64,000 nt of DNA from NCBI GenBank assembly GCA_014621425.1, contig JAANBB010000027.1, forward strand, positions 138 to 64,137, written 5' to 3'. The notes below the pieces were generated by a model that searched no databases, was not told the origin of the DNA, and saw only the letters and a list, made by a program, of their open reading frames with translations. Position 1 is the first letter of the stretch, and each line of letters begins with the position of its first letter. Of the stretch, positions 20,585-31,386 are shown in pieces. Source of the DNA: Cylindrodendrum hubeiense (lineage: Eukaryota; Ascomycota; Sordariomycetes; Hypocreales; Nectriaceae). A program made the translations under genes and the position numbers.

Positions 20585-22714
20585 ATGGACGCCCCGAAGC
20601 GCAAACGAGCCGCCATGGCTTGTAACCACTGCCGAAAGAGGTCAGTCTGAGTGCAGCCTCATCGCCCCGGGGGCCAAATCAATTGCCGATCACTCCCCTC
20701 GGACGGCTCGAGCTTTATCAGGCTTGCTCACGTGTGAATTCCTGGCAGAAAGCGGAAATGCGACGGCAAGCAGCCGATCTGCACCTTCTGCGAAGAAACG
20801 AATCATCTTCCTTGCGAATATCGCAACTTGGAAGGATACGGGTGGGTCTAATTGTGTCTCTTGGACGTTCTGTTTGATAACATCGTGTGCTGGAGATAGG
20901 AAGGCACCGATTGACACCGATCAGGTGGCTGGTATCTTGGACAGACTCGAAGCCTTGGAACGATCCATCACCAACCTGACGTCGGCGTGGAATAGTTCTG
21001 CCTCTCCATACGATGTTGCCGTGCCCAGTGCCTCGGTCATCTCCGGCACTCCCAGAGCACATGCCTTATCCTCGCAGTTAAGTCTCACTGCAGCTGAGGT
21101 CAACACCACCATGGACATTCCGCTTTCGCATTCCACTACTACCGGCAGTCTTCTCCACTCCGCCCCAGCCAAGACCTTGCTTGGCGATTACCCAGTCGAC
21201 ATCTTCCTCAATATTGAAATGCAACGTCCGATACCAGAGCCGTTGTGCCTTAATCCGACCCCACTGGATCAAATTGAGATACCACTTATCTCGCGTGATG
21301 ACGCCGACGGTCTTGTTCAAAACTACTTCGACCTGGTGCACCGGTTCTACCCTATTTTAGATGAAGCTGAGTTCCATAAGGTCTATGATGATATCGTAGA
21401 GAAAGGCTGTAGTCCAGACCTTTCCTCAGCTCTAGTATTAATTGTTCTGGCTCTTGGTGACGTGTCAAGTCAGAGCCCAGATCTAGCCCAGCCTCCCTGG
21501 TTTCCCGGCTGCCGCTTCCTGACCCCAGCCGTTAGCATTCTTCTCACAGAGGGGGCCCGGTCGTTTGGGAATAGCCCAACTCTACCCCAATCGCTTTACT
21601 TGGCGGGTTTGTATTACAGCTTCCTAGCTAGGCCACTACAAGCCTGGCGCTTAGTTCATATGGCTTCTATTGATGTGCAGCATTATTGTATTCGGTAAGT
21701 GCTTTGAGATTGTCCGTCTATCCATCCCTCACAAGCTACTCTGACAAGGTATGCAACTTCAAACAGGCATCCGAACGTGCTACAAAATGTCCCGGATTCT
21801 TGGCACGACCAGTCTATCCTGAGGCTTTGTTGGGCCATCTTCATGTTGGAATGGTAGGTGCCAATGCCGAAGACCATGCATACCCGCCATTTTACTCACT
21901 CTTTATCAGTGACATTATGGCGGAACATCACCTTCCGCGGAGCGGTATGGAGAATTTTGTGGAGAAACTACCCTTTCCTCGGTGTGGTAATCCCGAAGAA
22001 CCAGCCATGCTCCGCTGGCTTGCAAACCTTTCTTCCCGGCGTCTGCTGAATCGAATTCACCACGTTCTTTACGACGACAACCAAGGAGGGCCCAGCGAGA
22101 CTGACACAACTGGAGAATTCGCGGAATCTCCTTATGATTGTCAAGTCTCACGCTTTAGCATGTCACAGGAGCTCAAACATCAGCTAAATGCTTGGTACGA
22201 CCTACTGCCATCTGATATTAAGCCGGACTTTAACAACCCCAGCCAAAGCATCGACGAAACAGTTCTTATTATGCGCTACCATGCTGCTGGGGATATCATC
22301 AATCGAACCTTTTTACTCCAGCTTTGCATTCAACCGCCTCAATCTGCACCACTTGAGTCGGTCGTTGAAAATGCCAAAAGGTGCCTGGAACATTGCCGCG
22401 GATATCTCTCATCTGTCGAGCATGCCCTGAAGGCATCATCTGGGTCGTTAGAGATCTTTCTCTACTCGTATGTATTTCTTGGAAACCAATTTTTCTTCCA
22501 CGTCTAATGTATCTATTCTAGGACTACGGCCGTTATTCTGCTTCTTACACTGGCCTCACAAACTCCAACACTTTCCTCGGGCCTTGGTGACATCAAGGAG
22601 TTGCAAAATAAGGCAATATCAAGTCTGGAGAAATGGGAATTCCCGGACTCTAGCATTGAGATCATGCTTGCTATTGTGAGGACACTGCGTGCCAAATCTA
22701 TTGGTCGGCGATGA
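20585..22714 (+). CDS. Zn2Cys6 transcription factor, probable regulator of glucoside use
   Basis: Six exons (20585-20640, 20749-20841, 20900-21694, 21767-21853, 21910-22467, 22522-22714) encode 593 residues; introns are 108, 58, 72, 56 and 54 nt. The first intron splits the zinc cluster after CRKR. Once joined it reads C13-x2-C16-x6-C23-x6-C30-x2-C33-x7-C41. A short coiled-coil-like stretch (ILDRLEALERSITNL) follows, as in dimeric members. The middle-homology domain begins near YFDLVHRFYPILDEAEF (about 185) and continues through LRLCWAIFMLECD and LPRSGM, which the splice choices make continuous. It sits between a sugar transporter and a beta-glucosidase and so probably controls both; this is inference from position. 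Confidence 0.92.
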
Positions 22715-22773
22715 TGTTCTATGAATATAAACTAAAACTGGCTGGACTCTAAGATAGCCATCGATCTATATAC

Positions 22774-25446
22774 TCACTCAACCAAGACCTCTAATTCTCT
22801 GATTATTTCCCGTGAGCTCGTTCCCAAGAAACACGTATAGATACCCTTGTCAACTCGCCATCTACTCTGCTCATGAGGTCTGGCCTTTGCAGGATCATTA
22901 AACCACCTAAAGGCTTGGGCGTCAAGCAGAAGGTCGATAGTCTTCGACTCTCCCGGAGACAAAGTGACCTTCTGGAAACAAGCCAGAGACTTGGGAGCAG
23001 CCGCATAACCCGATGCAGAAATCTCAGATGATGGTGATGCATATACCTGGACAACTTCGCTCCCTTGAACACCGCCTGTATTTGTGACCGTAGCTTTGAT
23101 GATGGCATTCTTTGAGTGAGAACCACCAACTGTCCCCTCGACAGATATATCATCGATGCTGAATGAAGTATATGACAGTCCAAATCCGAAAGGCCAGAGA
23201 GGTTCGGTGTTTTGCGCATCAAACCAGCGGTAGCCCACCAGAACGCCTTCCCCGAACTCCGCCTTGTCGGTTTCCGCATCGCCTGGAAACCACTTGTGTG
23301 ATCCATGGTCTTCGATTTGTCTTGGAAACGTCACGGGGAGCTTTCCAGATGGATTCACTAACCCAAAAAGGACATCAGCGACGGCGTTTCCGCATTCTTG
23401 GCCCTGGTACCATGCATGCACAATGGCACCAGCCTCTTCAGCCCAGGGCATGCTGATGGCGCACGCAGACTGAGTGACGACTATGACTTTGCTGTTCGCT
23501 GAACAAACTGCCGAAACAAGCTCATCAGTACGCTTAGGCAGTGATAGCGAAGTACGGTCAGAACCTTCGCGTTCGGTATCATTGTTGTGCCCGACGACTA
23601 GGACAACAACATCCGCGTTTTTTGCCGCTGCAACCGCATTTTTAAACATGGTATCTTCGTCATGTTTGAAGAGCATGCCAACACGCACTCCTGAAACCTT
23701 GTGAAAAAGGGTGTTGTCATGCGGCTTGGTGGGAGGAGGGACGACAATATTATCCACCCTCAAGTTGTATGTTTTGCCCGCTTCAAGGACCTTAGTCACA
23801 AAGCACTCGACACTTCCGCAGTTCATGAAGTTGCCGCTAATCTCGGTCCAGTTCGTGTTGTCAATCAACAGTTCATCGTCGATGTAGAGCTTAGCCTTGC
23901 CGGTATTTGAAAGGCTGAAGTCATAAGCCCCTGTGACACTGGGCCTCAATACACCATTGGCTTTGTACGAGAACAGAGTTCCACGGAGGCTTCTGGGCAC
24001 ATCTCCATCACTCATTAAATACACAAAAGAATCGTTCCAGTTGCTCGTTGCGACGATGTTTCTATCGAAACGGTCCCCTTCATAGAAGTCTACCTGCACT
24101 CCAGGGATACCACTGCCAGGCCTTGTCAGGCAGTGCCCAATCAGTGGCGGCTGTAGATGCGTCAACACTCCCTGCTCGTACGAAATATCGATGTCTGGAT
24201 TGGTTTGTTTCGCCAAGTTTGTGATGGATTCGTGAGGGGTTGTGGTATAGTAAGGGTTGACAATGGCGCTACCGGAACCGCCAAGAGTGGGATTCTTCGC
24301 ATTTGGTCCGATAATGGCCAACTTTTGGATCCAATTAGCGTCGAGAGGAAGAACATGATCATTTTTCAACAAAACAATGCCTTGTGAAGCTGCCTCTCTT
24401 GTTGTTTGCCTGGATTGGGGAGTGTCCGATTCAGCTTCACCGGCCATGACGTTGGTAAAGACACCAGGATCAGCACCATTTGTTCTTGAGGCAGGATCGT
24501 CGTGCTGAGGTTCTCCGAGGCAGTCAAACTTTGTAAGCAGTTGGAGAAGTCTCTTTACAGAAGGGTCCACGTCTTGACTCTCGGATACCTCCCCACGCTG
24601 AACCGCCTCCATCAATGCCGTCCCATATCGAAGCGGGGGACCAGGCATCTCCAAATCTGTCGTGGCGAGGATGCTTTCAACCGTAGAGTTGAGACCTCCC
24701 CAATCGCTCATAACGAGGCCTTCATAGCCCCATTCCTTTCGAAGAATGTCATGGACAAGAAAGCGGCTTGTATCAGCATGTTTGCCGTTGATCTTGGGGT
24801 ATGCCGTCATCGCAGTCAGGGGCTGAGTTTCCAGCGCCATTTCAAAAGGCTTGAGGTACATCTCACGCAGCGTCCTTTCGTCAATCGTTTGGTCCATGTT
24901 AAACCTCCGTGTCTCCATGTCGTTGGCAACGAAATGCTTCATACAAGCACCGACACCCTGACTTTGCACGCCGCGGATGTATGCGATAGTCATTTTTCCA
25001 GTGAGATACGGATCTTCGCCAAAATTCTCGAAATTGCGCCCTCCGAATGGCGACCGGCTTAAATTCATGGTGGGAGCCAGGAGAACATGGGCACCTTTGG
25101 ATCGAGCCTCGGAGCCTAGAATGTTTCCAACCCGTTCTACAAGCGACGGGTCAAATGTCGCAGCGAGCGAGATTCCGCATGGGATGTTCGTGGTGTGAGT
25201 TCCATCGGTCCACTTAGAGCCCCGTACGCCAGCCGGCCCATCGCTTGTTTTGAGGCTTCGGATCCCCAATCTTTCGATCTCTGCGGTCTCCCACATGTTC
25301 TTTCCAGATAAGAGAGTGCATTTTTCCTCCAGGGTTAGATCTTGTAATGTCTGATTGATCTTTATTTGGCAGTCTTCTGAGAACGTCATGGTGAAGGGGG
25401 TTCGAGACTTGGGATTGCCAGTACGACCAAAAAGAAAGGATGCCAT
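22774..25446 (-). CDS. GH3 beta-glucosidase with PA14 domain
   Basis: A single exon of up to 890 residues; a second ATG at residue 20 (MTFSEDC) could be the true start. The GH3 N-terminal barrel includes KTSDGPAGVRG and KHFVANDMETRR, with the nucleophile Asp248 in VMSDWGG. The second domain carries DTEREGSDRTSLSLP, where the acid/base Glu is expected. A PA14 insert (about 410-560; VDFYEGDRFDRN onward) lies between them, and a fibronectin-III-like domain ends the protein. No signal peptide is visible, so it is probably intracellular and cleaves terminal beta-D-glucosyl units from imported glucosides. Its 3' end is only 59 bp from the Zn2Cys6 gene's 3' end. Confidence 0.95.
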   Translation of the reverse strand: MASFLFGRTGNPKSRTPFTMTFSEDCQIKINQTLQDLTLEEKCTLLSGKNMWETAEIERLGIRSLKTSDGPAGVRGSKWTDGTHTTNIPCGISLAATFDPSLVERVGNILGSEARSKGAHVLLAPTMNLSRSPFGGRNFENFGEDPYLTGKMTIAYIRGVQSQGVGACMKHFVANDMETRRFNMDQTIDERTLREMYLKPFEMALETQPLTAMTAYPKINGKHADTSRFLVHDILRKEWGYEGLVMSDWGGLNSTVESILATTDLEMPGPPLRYGTALMEAVQRGEVSESQDVDPSVKRLLQLLTKFDCLGEPQHDDPASRTNGADPGVFTNVMAGEAESDTPQSRQTTREAASQGIVLLKNDHVLPLDANWIQKLAIIGPNAKNPTLGGSGSAIVNPYYTTTPHESITNLAKQTNPDIDISYEQGVLTHLQPPLIGHCLTRPGSGIPGVQVDFYEGDRFDRNIVATSNWNDSFVYLMSDGDVPRSLRGTLFSYKANGVLRPSVTGAYDFSLSNTGKAKLYIDDELLIDNTNWTEISGNFMNCGSVECFVTKVLEAGKTYNLRVDNIVVPPPTKPHDNTLFHKVSGVRVGMLFKHDEDTMFKNAVAAAKNADVVVLVVGHNNDTEREGSDRTSLSLPKRTDELVSAVCSANSKVIVVTQSACAISMPWAEEAGAIVHAWYQGQECGNAVADVLFGLVNPSGKLPVTFPRQIEDHGSHKWFPGDAETDKAEFGEGVLVGYRWFDAQNTEPLWPFGFGLSYTSFSIDDISVEGTVGGSHSKNAIIKATVTNTGGVQGSEVVQVYASPSSEISASGYAAAPKSLACFQKVTLSPGESKTIDLLLDAQAFRWFNDPAKARPHEQSRWRVDKGIYTCFLGTSSREIIRELEVLVE

Positions 25447-26184
25447 TGAGCGAGGAATTTAAAATAATTGTGAGTTCATGAGTTAATGGCTAGGGAACAT
25501 CAAGATGCTTAAAAGCTTTCTACTTGCGCTTCCATACAGCAATTATCTCAAGAGGCTGGACTCGTACGCAGAAGGCGGGAGGAGGCGGCTGAAGCCGATA
25601 AAGCCGCGGTGGGATCCAATATCCGGCATTTACCCAAGCAAAGCGGCTGAGGTTCCGCCCAAATTCGAGTGGCGACACATCGATTTCCCAGGCCCATTAA
25701 ATCTTTAGACACTAATTAGCGGGCGGATGATTCCGCCAATCTAATAGTCTTAGGGTGAGGAGGTTTGGGCCAAGCCCTGGCCCTTGTCCTGGCCGAGGAA
25801 TCCCCCGGGGTGGCCGTGAAGCGTATCCGCCACGGGTGACCACACCTCTCGCAACGATTTCGTTATCTGCGGAACACGAACCAAGTTTGGATACGGCTTG
25901 TACTAGTATTGAACCAGCATTCAGTCACCTGGTAGCCGTCGACCCCCTTCATCCCCCGCAGCCATCATATGAGACAGCGTGTCGTGATACCAGCTGGGCT
26001 TACCAATTCGTTGCCTTTATCCATGCATCCCAAGAGCTTTTGTTGGACAAGCAACATTATGCGCTATTTCTCGCAATCAACTCCATCGTAATGCTGAGTT
26101 GGATCCTCGTAAAATGATCTCTGGTTTATAAGCTTGACTGCTACTCTTAAATTCAGTTTGATCTCTATCTGCTGATGCTGTGTT
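25447..26184. promoter_or_regulatory. GH3 promoter and carrier 3' flank
   Basis: 738 bp upstream of the beta-glucosidase. It contains CGG-CTGAAG-CCG at 25586-25597 and the inverted repeat at 25722-25737. A 120-codon frame at 25755-26117 on the plus strand has no recognisable domain and was not called. Confidence 0.5.
25722..25737. promoter_or_regulatory. Inverted repeat GGCGGA-TGAT-TCCGCC
   Basis: Perfect 6-bp arms, 276 bp upstream of the GH3 ATG. The arms are the same GGCGGA/TCCGCC found at 20252-20279 in the transporter/regulator promoter, though the spacer differs (4 versus 8 to 16 nt depending on arm length). Confidence 0.45.
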
Positions 26185-27689
26185 CTAAAAATTTGCCGTC
26201 ATATTCCAACCCACGCTCACTATCTTCGCGACAACAAAGGCAACAAGACTGAGCCCGTAAACCGCTCCAGTGAAGACAATCAACCCCCAATAGCTGCCTC
26301 CGCAGGCCGTAACAATGCTCCCCGCGATTGGAATACCCACCAGACAAGCGATGCTTACAATCGTGAAGCACGTGGCATAATAACGGCCGTAAGATTGGGT
26401 ATGGCACAGCCGACCGATACACACGAGAGTGATGCTGATGTTGTTACCACTGGCAAATCCAAACAGGACCGCAAATATGATGATGCCAGGCGTAGTGTGA
26501 CCAAAGGGTAGCCAAACAGCAAGGCAAGCCACGATGGATAGAAGGACTGATAACATGTTTGAATTGAACGGCCCAATACGATCTGCCCACCATCCGGGCA
26601 CAATTCTGCCTACTAATGACCCGACGTTCAATATTGTCAGAATCTGGTAACTGAATTTGTCACTGAAGCCTTGAGCAAGTGCGTATGAGCTTATGTAGGT
26701 CAGTGGGATAAACAGCGCGAATTCCATCAAGAAAACGGCGATGGTGGTGAATAAAAAAGCCTTCTGTTTGAAGATGCGAATGTCCGGATGAATTGTGGCA
26801 TCCTCCGAGGGCGGCAAACGCTTGCGAACAAATGCGTTTGCCACAACAAAAAGGACAAGGCAAATGAAGGCAAGGATGCGCACTGCCCAGGCCCAGCCCA
26901 GAGCAGGATTCGAAAATAATTTCTGCAAGAGAAGAGGAAATACAATACCACCAATCGAGCCACCTGCACTTGCTATTCCAGTTGCCAAGCCTCGACGAGC
27001 CTTAAAAAAGTGACCTACTGCGGCGAGGCATGGCGTGAAGAGAAGGGCGCAGCCAGAACCATTGAGAATTCCAAACACGAGAATGAAGTGCCAGTACTCT
27101 GTGGTGAAGGGAATCGAGTTAGCTTGGCAATTATGGCAGATAGATGCACCTGCAAAGAAAAGGGAACAAAGTATCTTGCACACTTACTATGGCAAACGCT
27201 CAACAACAGCTGACTTGTGACGATGAGGATGCTTCCAATCAAAATTGGCCATCTTGGACCAAATTTATCGAAGATTGGGCCAATGTAGACTCCGCAGAAG
27301 AAAGACAAGAAGGTATACAAGGAAAAGATCCAACCAATGGTATCTTCACCGTAATCCGAAAGTTGGTGAGTGGAAATGTAGGCTTGAAATACAGCAACCG
27401 TGTTGGTTATACCTAGCGCGGCGAAGCTAACATTCAAGTCAGTTATTGACCGAAACATCATAGATCATGGAACATACAGGCCGCACCAAGCGCCAAACAC
27501 AACTAACCAGGCCGGTAAACCCCCTTCGGGAAAGGTTTCTTCATGAGCAAGACTGTGAGGTGGCGGCTCTTTATCTGTCGAGGGTGGTAAAGGTGAAGCA
27601 CATGGCGTTTTCTCTACAATCCCACCAGTATCCTTACCAACAGGGGTTTGTATTTGCCTCGGGCATGCATTCTGCGCTTCTGTATTCAT
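26185..27689 (-). CDS. MFS monocarboxylate transporter-like protein (MCT family)
   Basis: Three exons (27689-27478, 27426-27188, 27098-26185) encode 454 residues; introns are 51 and 89 nt. The N-terminal 50 residues are polar. Then [35 protein letters not shown] gives the fungal MCT layout across the first junction. GPRWPILIG, HFFKARRGLATGIASAGGSIGG and GWWADRIGP are the further MCT signatures. In the second intron the branch sequence GCTAAC supports the acceptor at 27099. An upstream CAG would leave an implausibly short 38-nt intron but stays in frame. The substrate is a monocarboxylate or related small acid by family; fungal members are often orphan carriers. It follows the beta-glucosidase on the same strand. 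Confidence 0.9.
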
Positions 27690-28737
27690 GGTGAGTACGA
27701 GTAGAGAGAATTACTCTAGTAAAAGTACATAGATGTGTGTAACATGTGTCTGATATTTAACCCAATTGCTCTGATTTCTTGAATTCTTGGATCCATTGAC
27801 AGTCTCTTCTGCTTTAGGCAGTTACCCAATTTGGATTGATCTAGACCACGCGCCCTTGTTGTGACAAGTTGCTCCGGCGGCGGGCCCCACATCGCCAGCA
27901 GATGGATCAGCCAGGGATTTGCGGCCCGCGTGGGCGGTATTACGTAGTAGTTTTCTCATGAAGCACAATGCAAAGTAGAAGTATTTGTTGGATTGCTTAT
28001 GTGACCATATGATGACCTTCAACGTGTGTGTGTTCTGTATCTGTTCTCAGGGGCTGTCTGCTTTAGACTACGCTCCGGGCCTATAAGTGGGGCCCGAGGG
28101 CCTCCCTATTCTACACGTGACATCCTGGAGCCCTGGTGTTCCATGCCTCCAATTCAACAGTATTAGCCTGGCTCGATCTACTTGTGTGGAGTCTTCTCCG
28201 GGCCGGTTGACGCTCCAGGGCGGACCGGGTGCCTGCGTCTCTTGGCAACGTCACTTGGCGGGACGATCCCACTAGCAGCCGCCCGCCTGTCAGAAAGGGA
28301 TGATTCAAAAGCATTTGACAGCAATGCTTGATGAGGTTGCGGAACAACACATGGTGCCGAGAGCCAGCTGGACATACAAGTTTCACGGCCAGTGCTGAAT
28401 CTATCAATTGTCATGTTTGGGCAATTGCCCTCCTCAGCGGTGGTATCCAGGCTTGCTGGTCTCCAGGTAGTGTGGTACAAGCAGCACAATACTATGTCTG
28501 TCGCATTGTTATTTTTATTCAATCGAAATAGTGCTATCCCAGAAATTGTGCTATACATCAGTCTCACATAGTATTGGATATTATAGTCTAGTAGTAATAT
28601 AGTGTTTTCGCATTGAGCGTTTGAAAGCTGATAATCAATTGGCAATGTATTAAAGATCTGTGAGTGGTGAAGGTGGAAGAAATATGTAGTGAATAATAGC
28701 TTTAAAGGTGTGTAGTTGTGAGATCAAAGAGGTCGAA
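27690..28737. other. Intergenic, no gene called
   Basis: About 1.05 kb. The 155-codon minus-strand frame at 28178-28645 starts in A+T-rich DNA and has no family features. A GC-rich block (28070-28270) flanked by A+T-rich DNA is the only visible structure. Confidence 0.5.
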
Positions 28738-29504
28738 TTACTTGTGACTAGGCGTTTGACTCAACAAATCACTCCGGTGTTGAACAATTTTGGACACCTC
28801 CTGTGCCGCGTCAGAATCAAAATCCCCAAGCCCTTTGATGACACCCTCTCTGTCTTCCTTCTTCATCTCTTGACTCATCTTGAACTTGCCCTCCAACCGT
28901 TCAATGGTGATTTCAATACCAACAATATTCTTTTTTAAGATATCGACATATCGTTCCGGTGCATCTGAGACGGTCCATTCCGTTGGTCGATCAGCACCAG
29001 TGTAGCCCATTATCGTAGTCTCGCTATGGTGGGTCAGATCTTGTATTTGCTTCTGCAAAAAAGTAGAGGTTTCTTCAGACGCAGAGTCAAAAAACACCTT
29101 CGCCTTTCCATAGACCTGTGCCGCCGCATAGTTCCAGGTGGGGACTACTTTCCCAGTGGTCGGCTTCGTGTCAACATAGAACTTGGGGGTGATGTAGTGG
29201 TGAGTTGGAACGCTGAAGATGACCAGAACCTCCTGCTCTAGCGTGTTCAAAGCAGGGTTTGAAGTCAATGCGTCGATTATCGCCTTGCTCTGTGGGTTCT
29301 GTCTCGCGAGGTGTCCTCGGAGATGGCCAAGTTCTGTCTCGCTTGACTCATCCTGAACGTCCAAAACGAAAGGAATGTGACTTGTCTGAAGGAAAGGATA
29401 TGTGGAAGATTGAATGCCGGTTGTGAGCATACCCAAGGGTTATCATGGATCAGACGACGGAGAATGCGAATATCAGCCTCTGCGTGGGCTGCCCGAATAT
29501 ACAT
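28738..29504 (-). pseudogene. PaiB-like FMN-binding protein, one-base frameshift
   Basis: The protein matches the FMN_bind_2/PaiB family: MYIRAAHAEAD at the N-terminus, LGHLRGHLARQNPQ, VIFSVPTHHYITPKFY and VPTWNYAAAQVYGKAK. The family binds FMN or heme in a split-barrel fold; fungal members are small cytosolic proteins of unclear role. The first 22 codons (29504-29439) read LIHDN, and the rest (29436-28738) starts exactly where the family continues (LGMLTTG), but in another phase. One base is missing between 29437 and 29436. The two halves abut in DNA, so no intron can explain it. It is either a young pseudogene or a sequencing error; the remaining 232 codons are intact, which favours error or very recent loss. 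Confidence 0.75.
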
Positions 29505-30051
29505 CTTGATGAAAGAGGGAAATGCAATGACCTAGATATGGAGTCTGAGTTGCCGCAAAATATGGACAGCAAAAGACATTTACTACAGCTGGAGACACAT
29601 GTGCTTTAATAGCCGAGACCAGTCTGCGAGGGGTACGATTGAGACTAAAAGCACGCGTGACCGGTCGCATCATCCGGCTTGAGCGCTTCTAGTTGGAGAG
29701 CATTCAGGTTTGGCATCCACGAATCAGCTAGTGGATGGCTCGATGGCTCGTTGGCCATCATGTGTTTCCTAGCTGGGCCGGTTTCGAGCCGGAATTTCAC
29801 GTTGCCGCGGACGTTACCTTGAGAAGCGGATCAAAGGCGGCTGTCCCGCTCCGGTCTGAGTTGCGCCGGTGGGGTATATTTCAACAAGCCTCGGCCCGGT
29901 CGAGACAGAGAACGGCAGTTTCCCATCAAATAGTTAATGTTACGAGATGATGCCAGGGAAATCAAGCAATATCGTAGTACTAAGTGTGAAAGCAGTTCGT
30001 TGGTACTCATACCGATGTCTAATCTATACTGGGTATATGCGGAACAGAGCT
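29505..30051. other. Intergenic, nothing seen
   Basis: 547 bp upstream of the PaiB-like gene and downstream of the acetyltransferase. A GGCCGGTTTCGAGCCGG hairpin near 29777 resembles a tRNA T-arm but has no matching acceptor or anticodon stems. Confidence 0.5.
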
Positions 30052-30612
30052 CTATAACTCCTTTAGCATGATGTAATCTGTCTGTACAACCGACCCAATG
30101 ACAAAATCATGATCCCCAACTTGTTTATACCCCCACTTCTCGTATGCCTTGATGGCTTTGTGATTCTCTTCCCAAACGCCAAGCCAGATATTCTTGAACC
30201 CCCGTTCTTGTGCCATACTCTCTATTCTGGTCGCTAGAAGGCCACCAATGCCTTTTCCGTGCGCTGAAGGGTGAACGTATATGCGCTGCAGCTCAACCTT
30301 GTCATCGACATCCGCCACGCAGGGCTCGTTACTGCCGCGAGTGAGATATCCGAATCCAAGTACTGTGCCATCTGGTTTCGTAGCGACAATTATATCTTTT
30401 GTGTTATCATTAATGTCTTTGGTGATTGCGGCGGTTGTATACGATTCATCAAGGAAGTTCTGGAGCTCATCAGGGCTCACAGAATGCGCAAAAGTAGCAG
30501 TGAAGACGTGAGCCCCAAGCTCAGCGATGGCGATGACATCCTCCACACGGGCTTGTCGAATTGTGGTCGGCTCTCTGGTGGATGGATTGCGCGAAGGAGA
30601 TGATTCCGCCAT
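30052..30612 (-). CDS. GNAT family N-acetyltransferase
   Basis: A single exon of 186 residues from ATG 30612 (GCCATGG on the complementary strand reads well). A longer in-frame ATG at 30828 adds 72 residues of unconvincing sequence. Motif A reads VELQRIYVHPSAHGKGIGGLLATRI, including the acetyl-CoA pyrophosphate loop HGKGIGG. WLGVWEENHKAIKAYEKWGYK is the motif B region. The fold covers nearly the whole protein, and the N-terminal 20 residues are Ser/Pro-rich. It is a cytosolic acetyltransferase acting on an unknown amine, peptide or small molecule. It is transcribed in the same direction as the PaiB-like gene 0.5 kb downstream. In bacteria paiA (a GNAT) and paiB are neighbours, a resemblance noted in the findings. 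Confidence 0.9.
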   Translation of the reverse strand: MAESSPSRNPSTREPTTIRQARVEDVIAIAELGAHVFTATFAHSVSPDELQNFLDESYTTAAITKDINDNTKDIIVATKPDGTVLGFGYLTRGSNEPCVADVDDKVELQRIYVHPSAHGKGIGGLLATRIESMAQERGFKNIWLGVWEENHKAIKAYEKWGYKQVGDHDFVIGSVVQTDYIMLKEL

Positions 30613-31386
30613 GGTTTTAATGATACGCGGCGAGTAGGTTGTGTGTGATTGAAGTCGATTCTTCGAATTGGCTGGCAGGGATTGGCAACGACACAACTTC
30701 AAGACTGTTGAGACGCGGGCGAAAGAAAACAAGAGCTGCTGAAGAAATAAAAGACCGTAAGTACTTGCGACCGCTTTAGCATTCGGCGACAACCCTCGAC
30801 GGGCCAAGTGGGCGTACCATGTCTGCATGCATCCAGGAATGAGGTGTCAGGGTTTGCACTAAGCCGCGCCTTGTGCTTTACATCTGCCCCGCTGCATGAT
30901 GACACTACAGCTAGTCTAACTAAAATAGGAAAGGTGGTATGTAACACAGAGTTGAATCAGCGGATTGAACGGACGTACATCCGCCCTTCCTTCGACAAGG
31001 GAGCCTCATGAGTGCATCACTGCACTGTGAAGGTTTTATTCATATCTGGTTTAAAAGCAAGTTACCCAAATGTCACCCGACATTGCGGACCGCGTCAAGA
31101 AGAAAGGCTCCATTGACTGAGTCGATGTGGTCAACACATCCACGGAGCCGTGAGCTTCAAACGGTTGCCTTGTTGTTTCACAGCTGAGCGGTCGAGCCAG
31201 CTGGGCCATGGCTCATAATTTTATAATGAAGCCTTGCTTGGATTAAATCTAGACCTTGACAGAAAGTCCGACGCAAATAGAAGCAAATCAGCTATTGATA
31301 TTTGCTGATAATATGATTCCCGAGAGAAAAGAATAATCTTAATTATCATAATGTCTATTAACATGAACACCCACATCTTAATTATC
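30613..31386. other. Intergenic, no gene called
   Basis: 774 bp. The acetyltransferase promoter occupies the left part and the permease 3' UTR (A+T-rich, 31220-31386) the right. No RNA gene or repeat was seen. Confidence 0.55.

Noticed and set aside
20641..20748. Treating the 20724-21698 frame as the start of the Zn2Cys6 gene
   Set aside because: This would lose the zinc cluster; splicing 20640 to 20749 and 20841 to 20900 restores all six cysteines in phase.
25755..26117. 120-codon plus-strand frame
   Set aside because: Low-complexity Pro/Gly start, no domain, and it overlaps the likely GH3 promoter.
28178..28645. 155-codon minus-strand frame
   Set aside because: No family resemblance and composition changes sharply along it.
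29436..29504. Intron explaining the phase change in the PaiB-like gene
   Set aside because: The family sequence is contiguous on both sides with only one base missing, leaving no intron to remove.
29777..29795. tRNA T-arm-like hairpin GGCCGGTTTCGAGCCGG
   Set aside because: No other cloverleaf arms fit around it.
30613..30828. N-terminal 72-residue extension of the acetyltransferase
   Set aside because: The extension has no targeting pattern and lies in promoter-like DNA; the ATG at 30612 has the better context.
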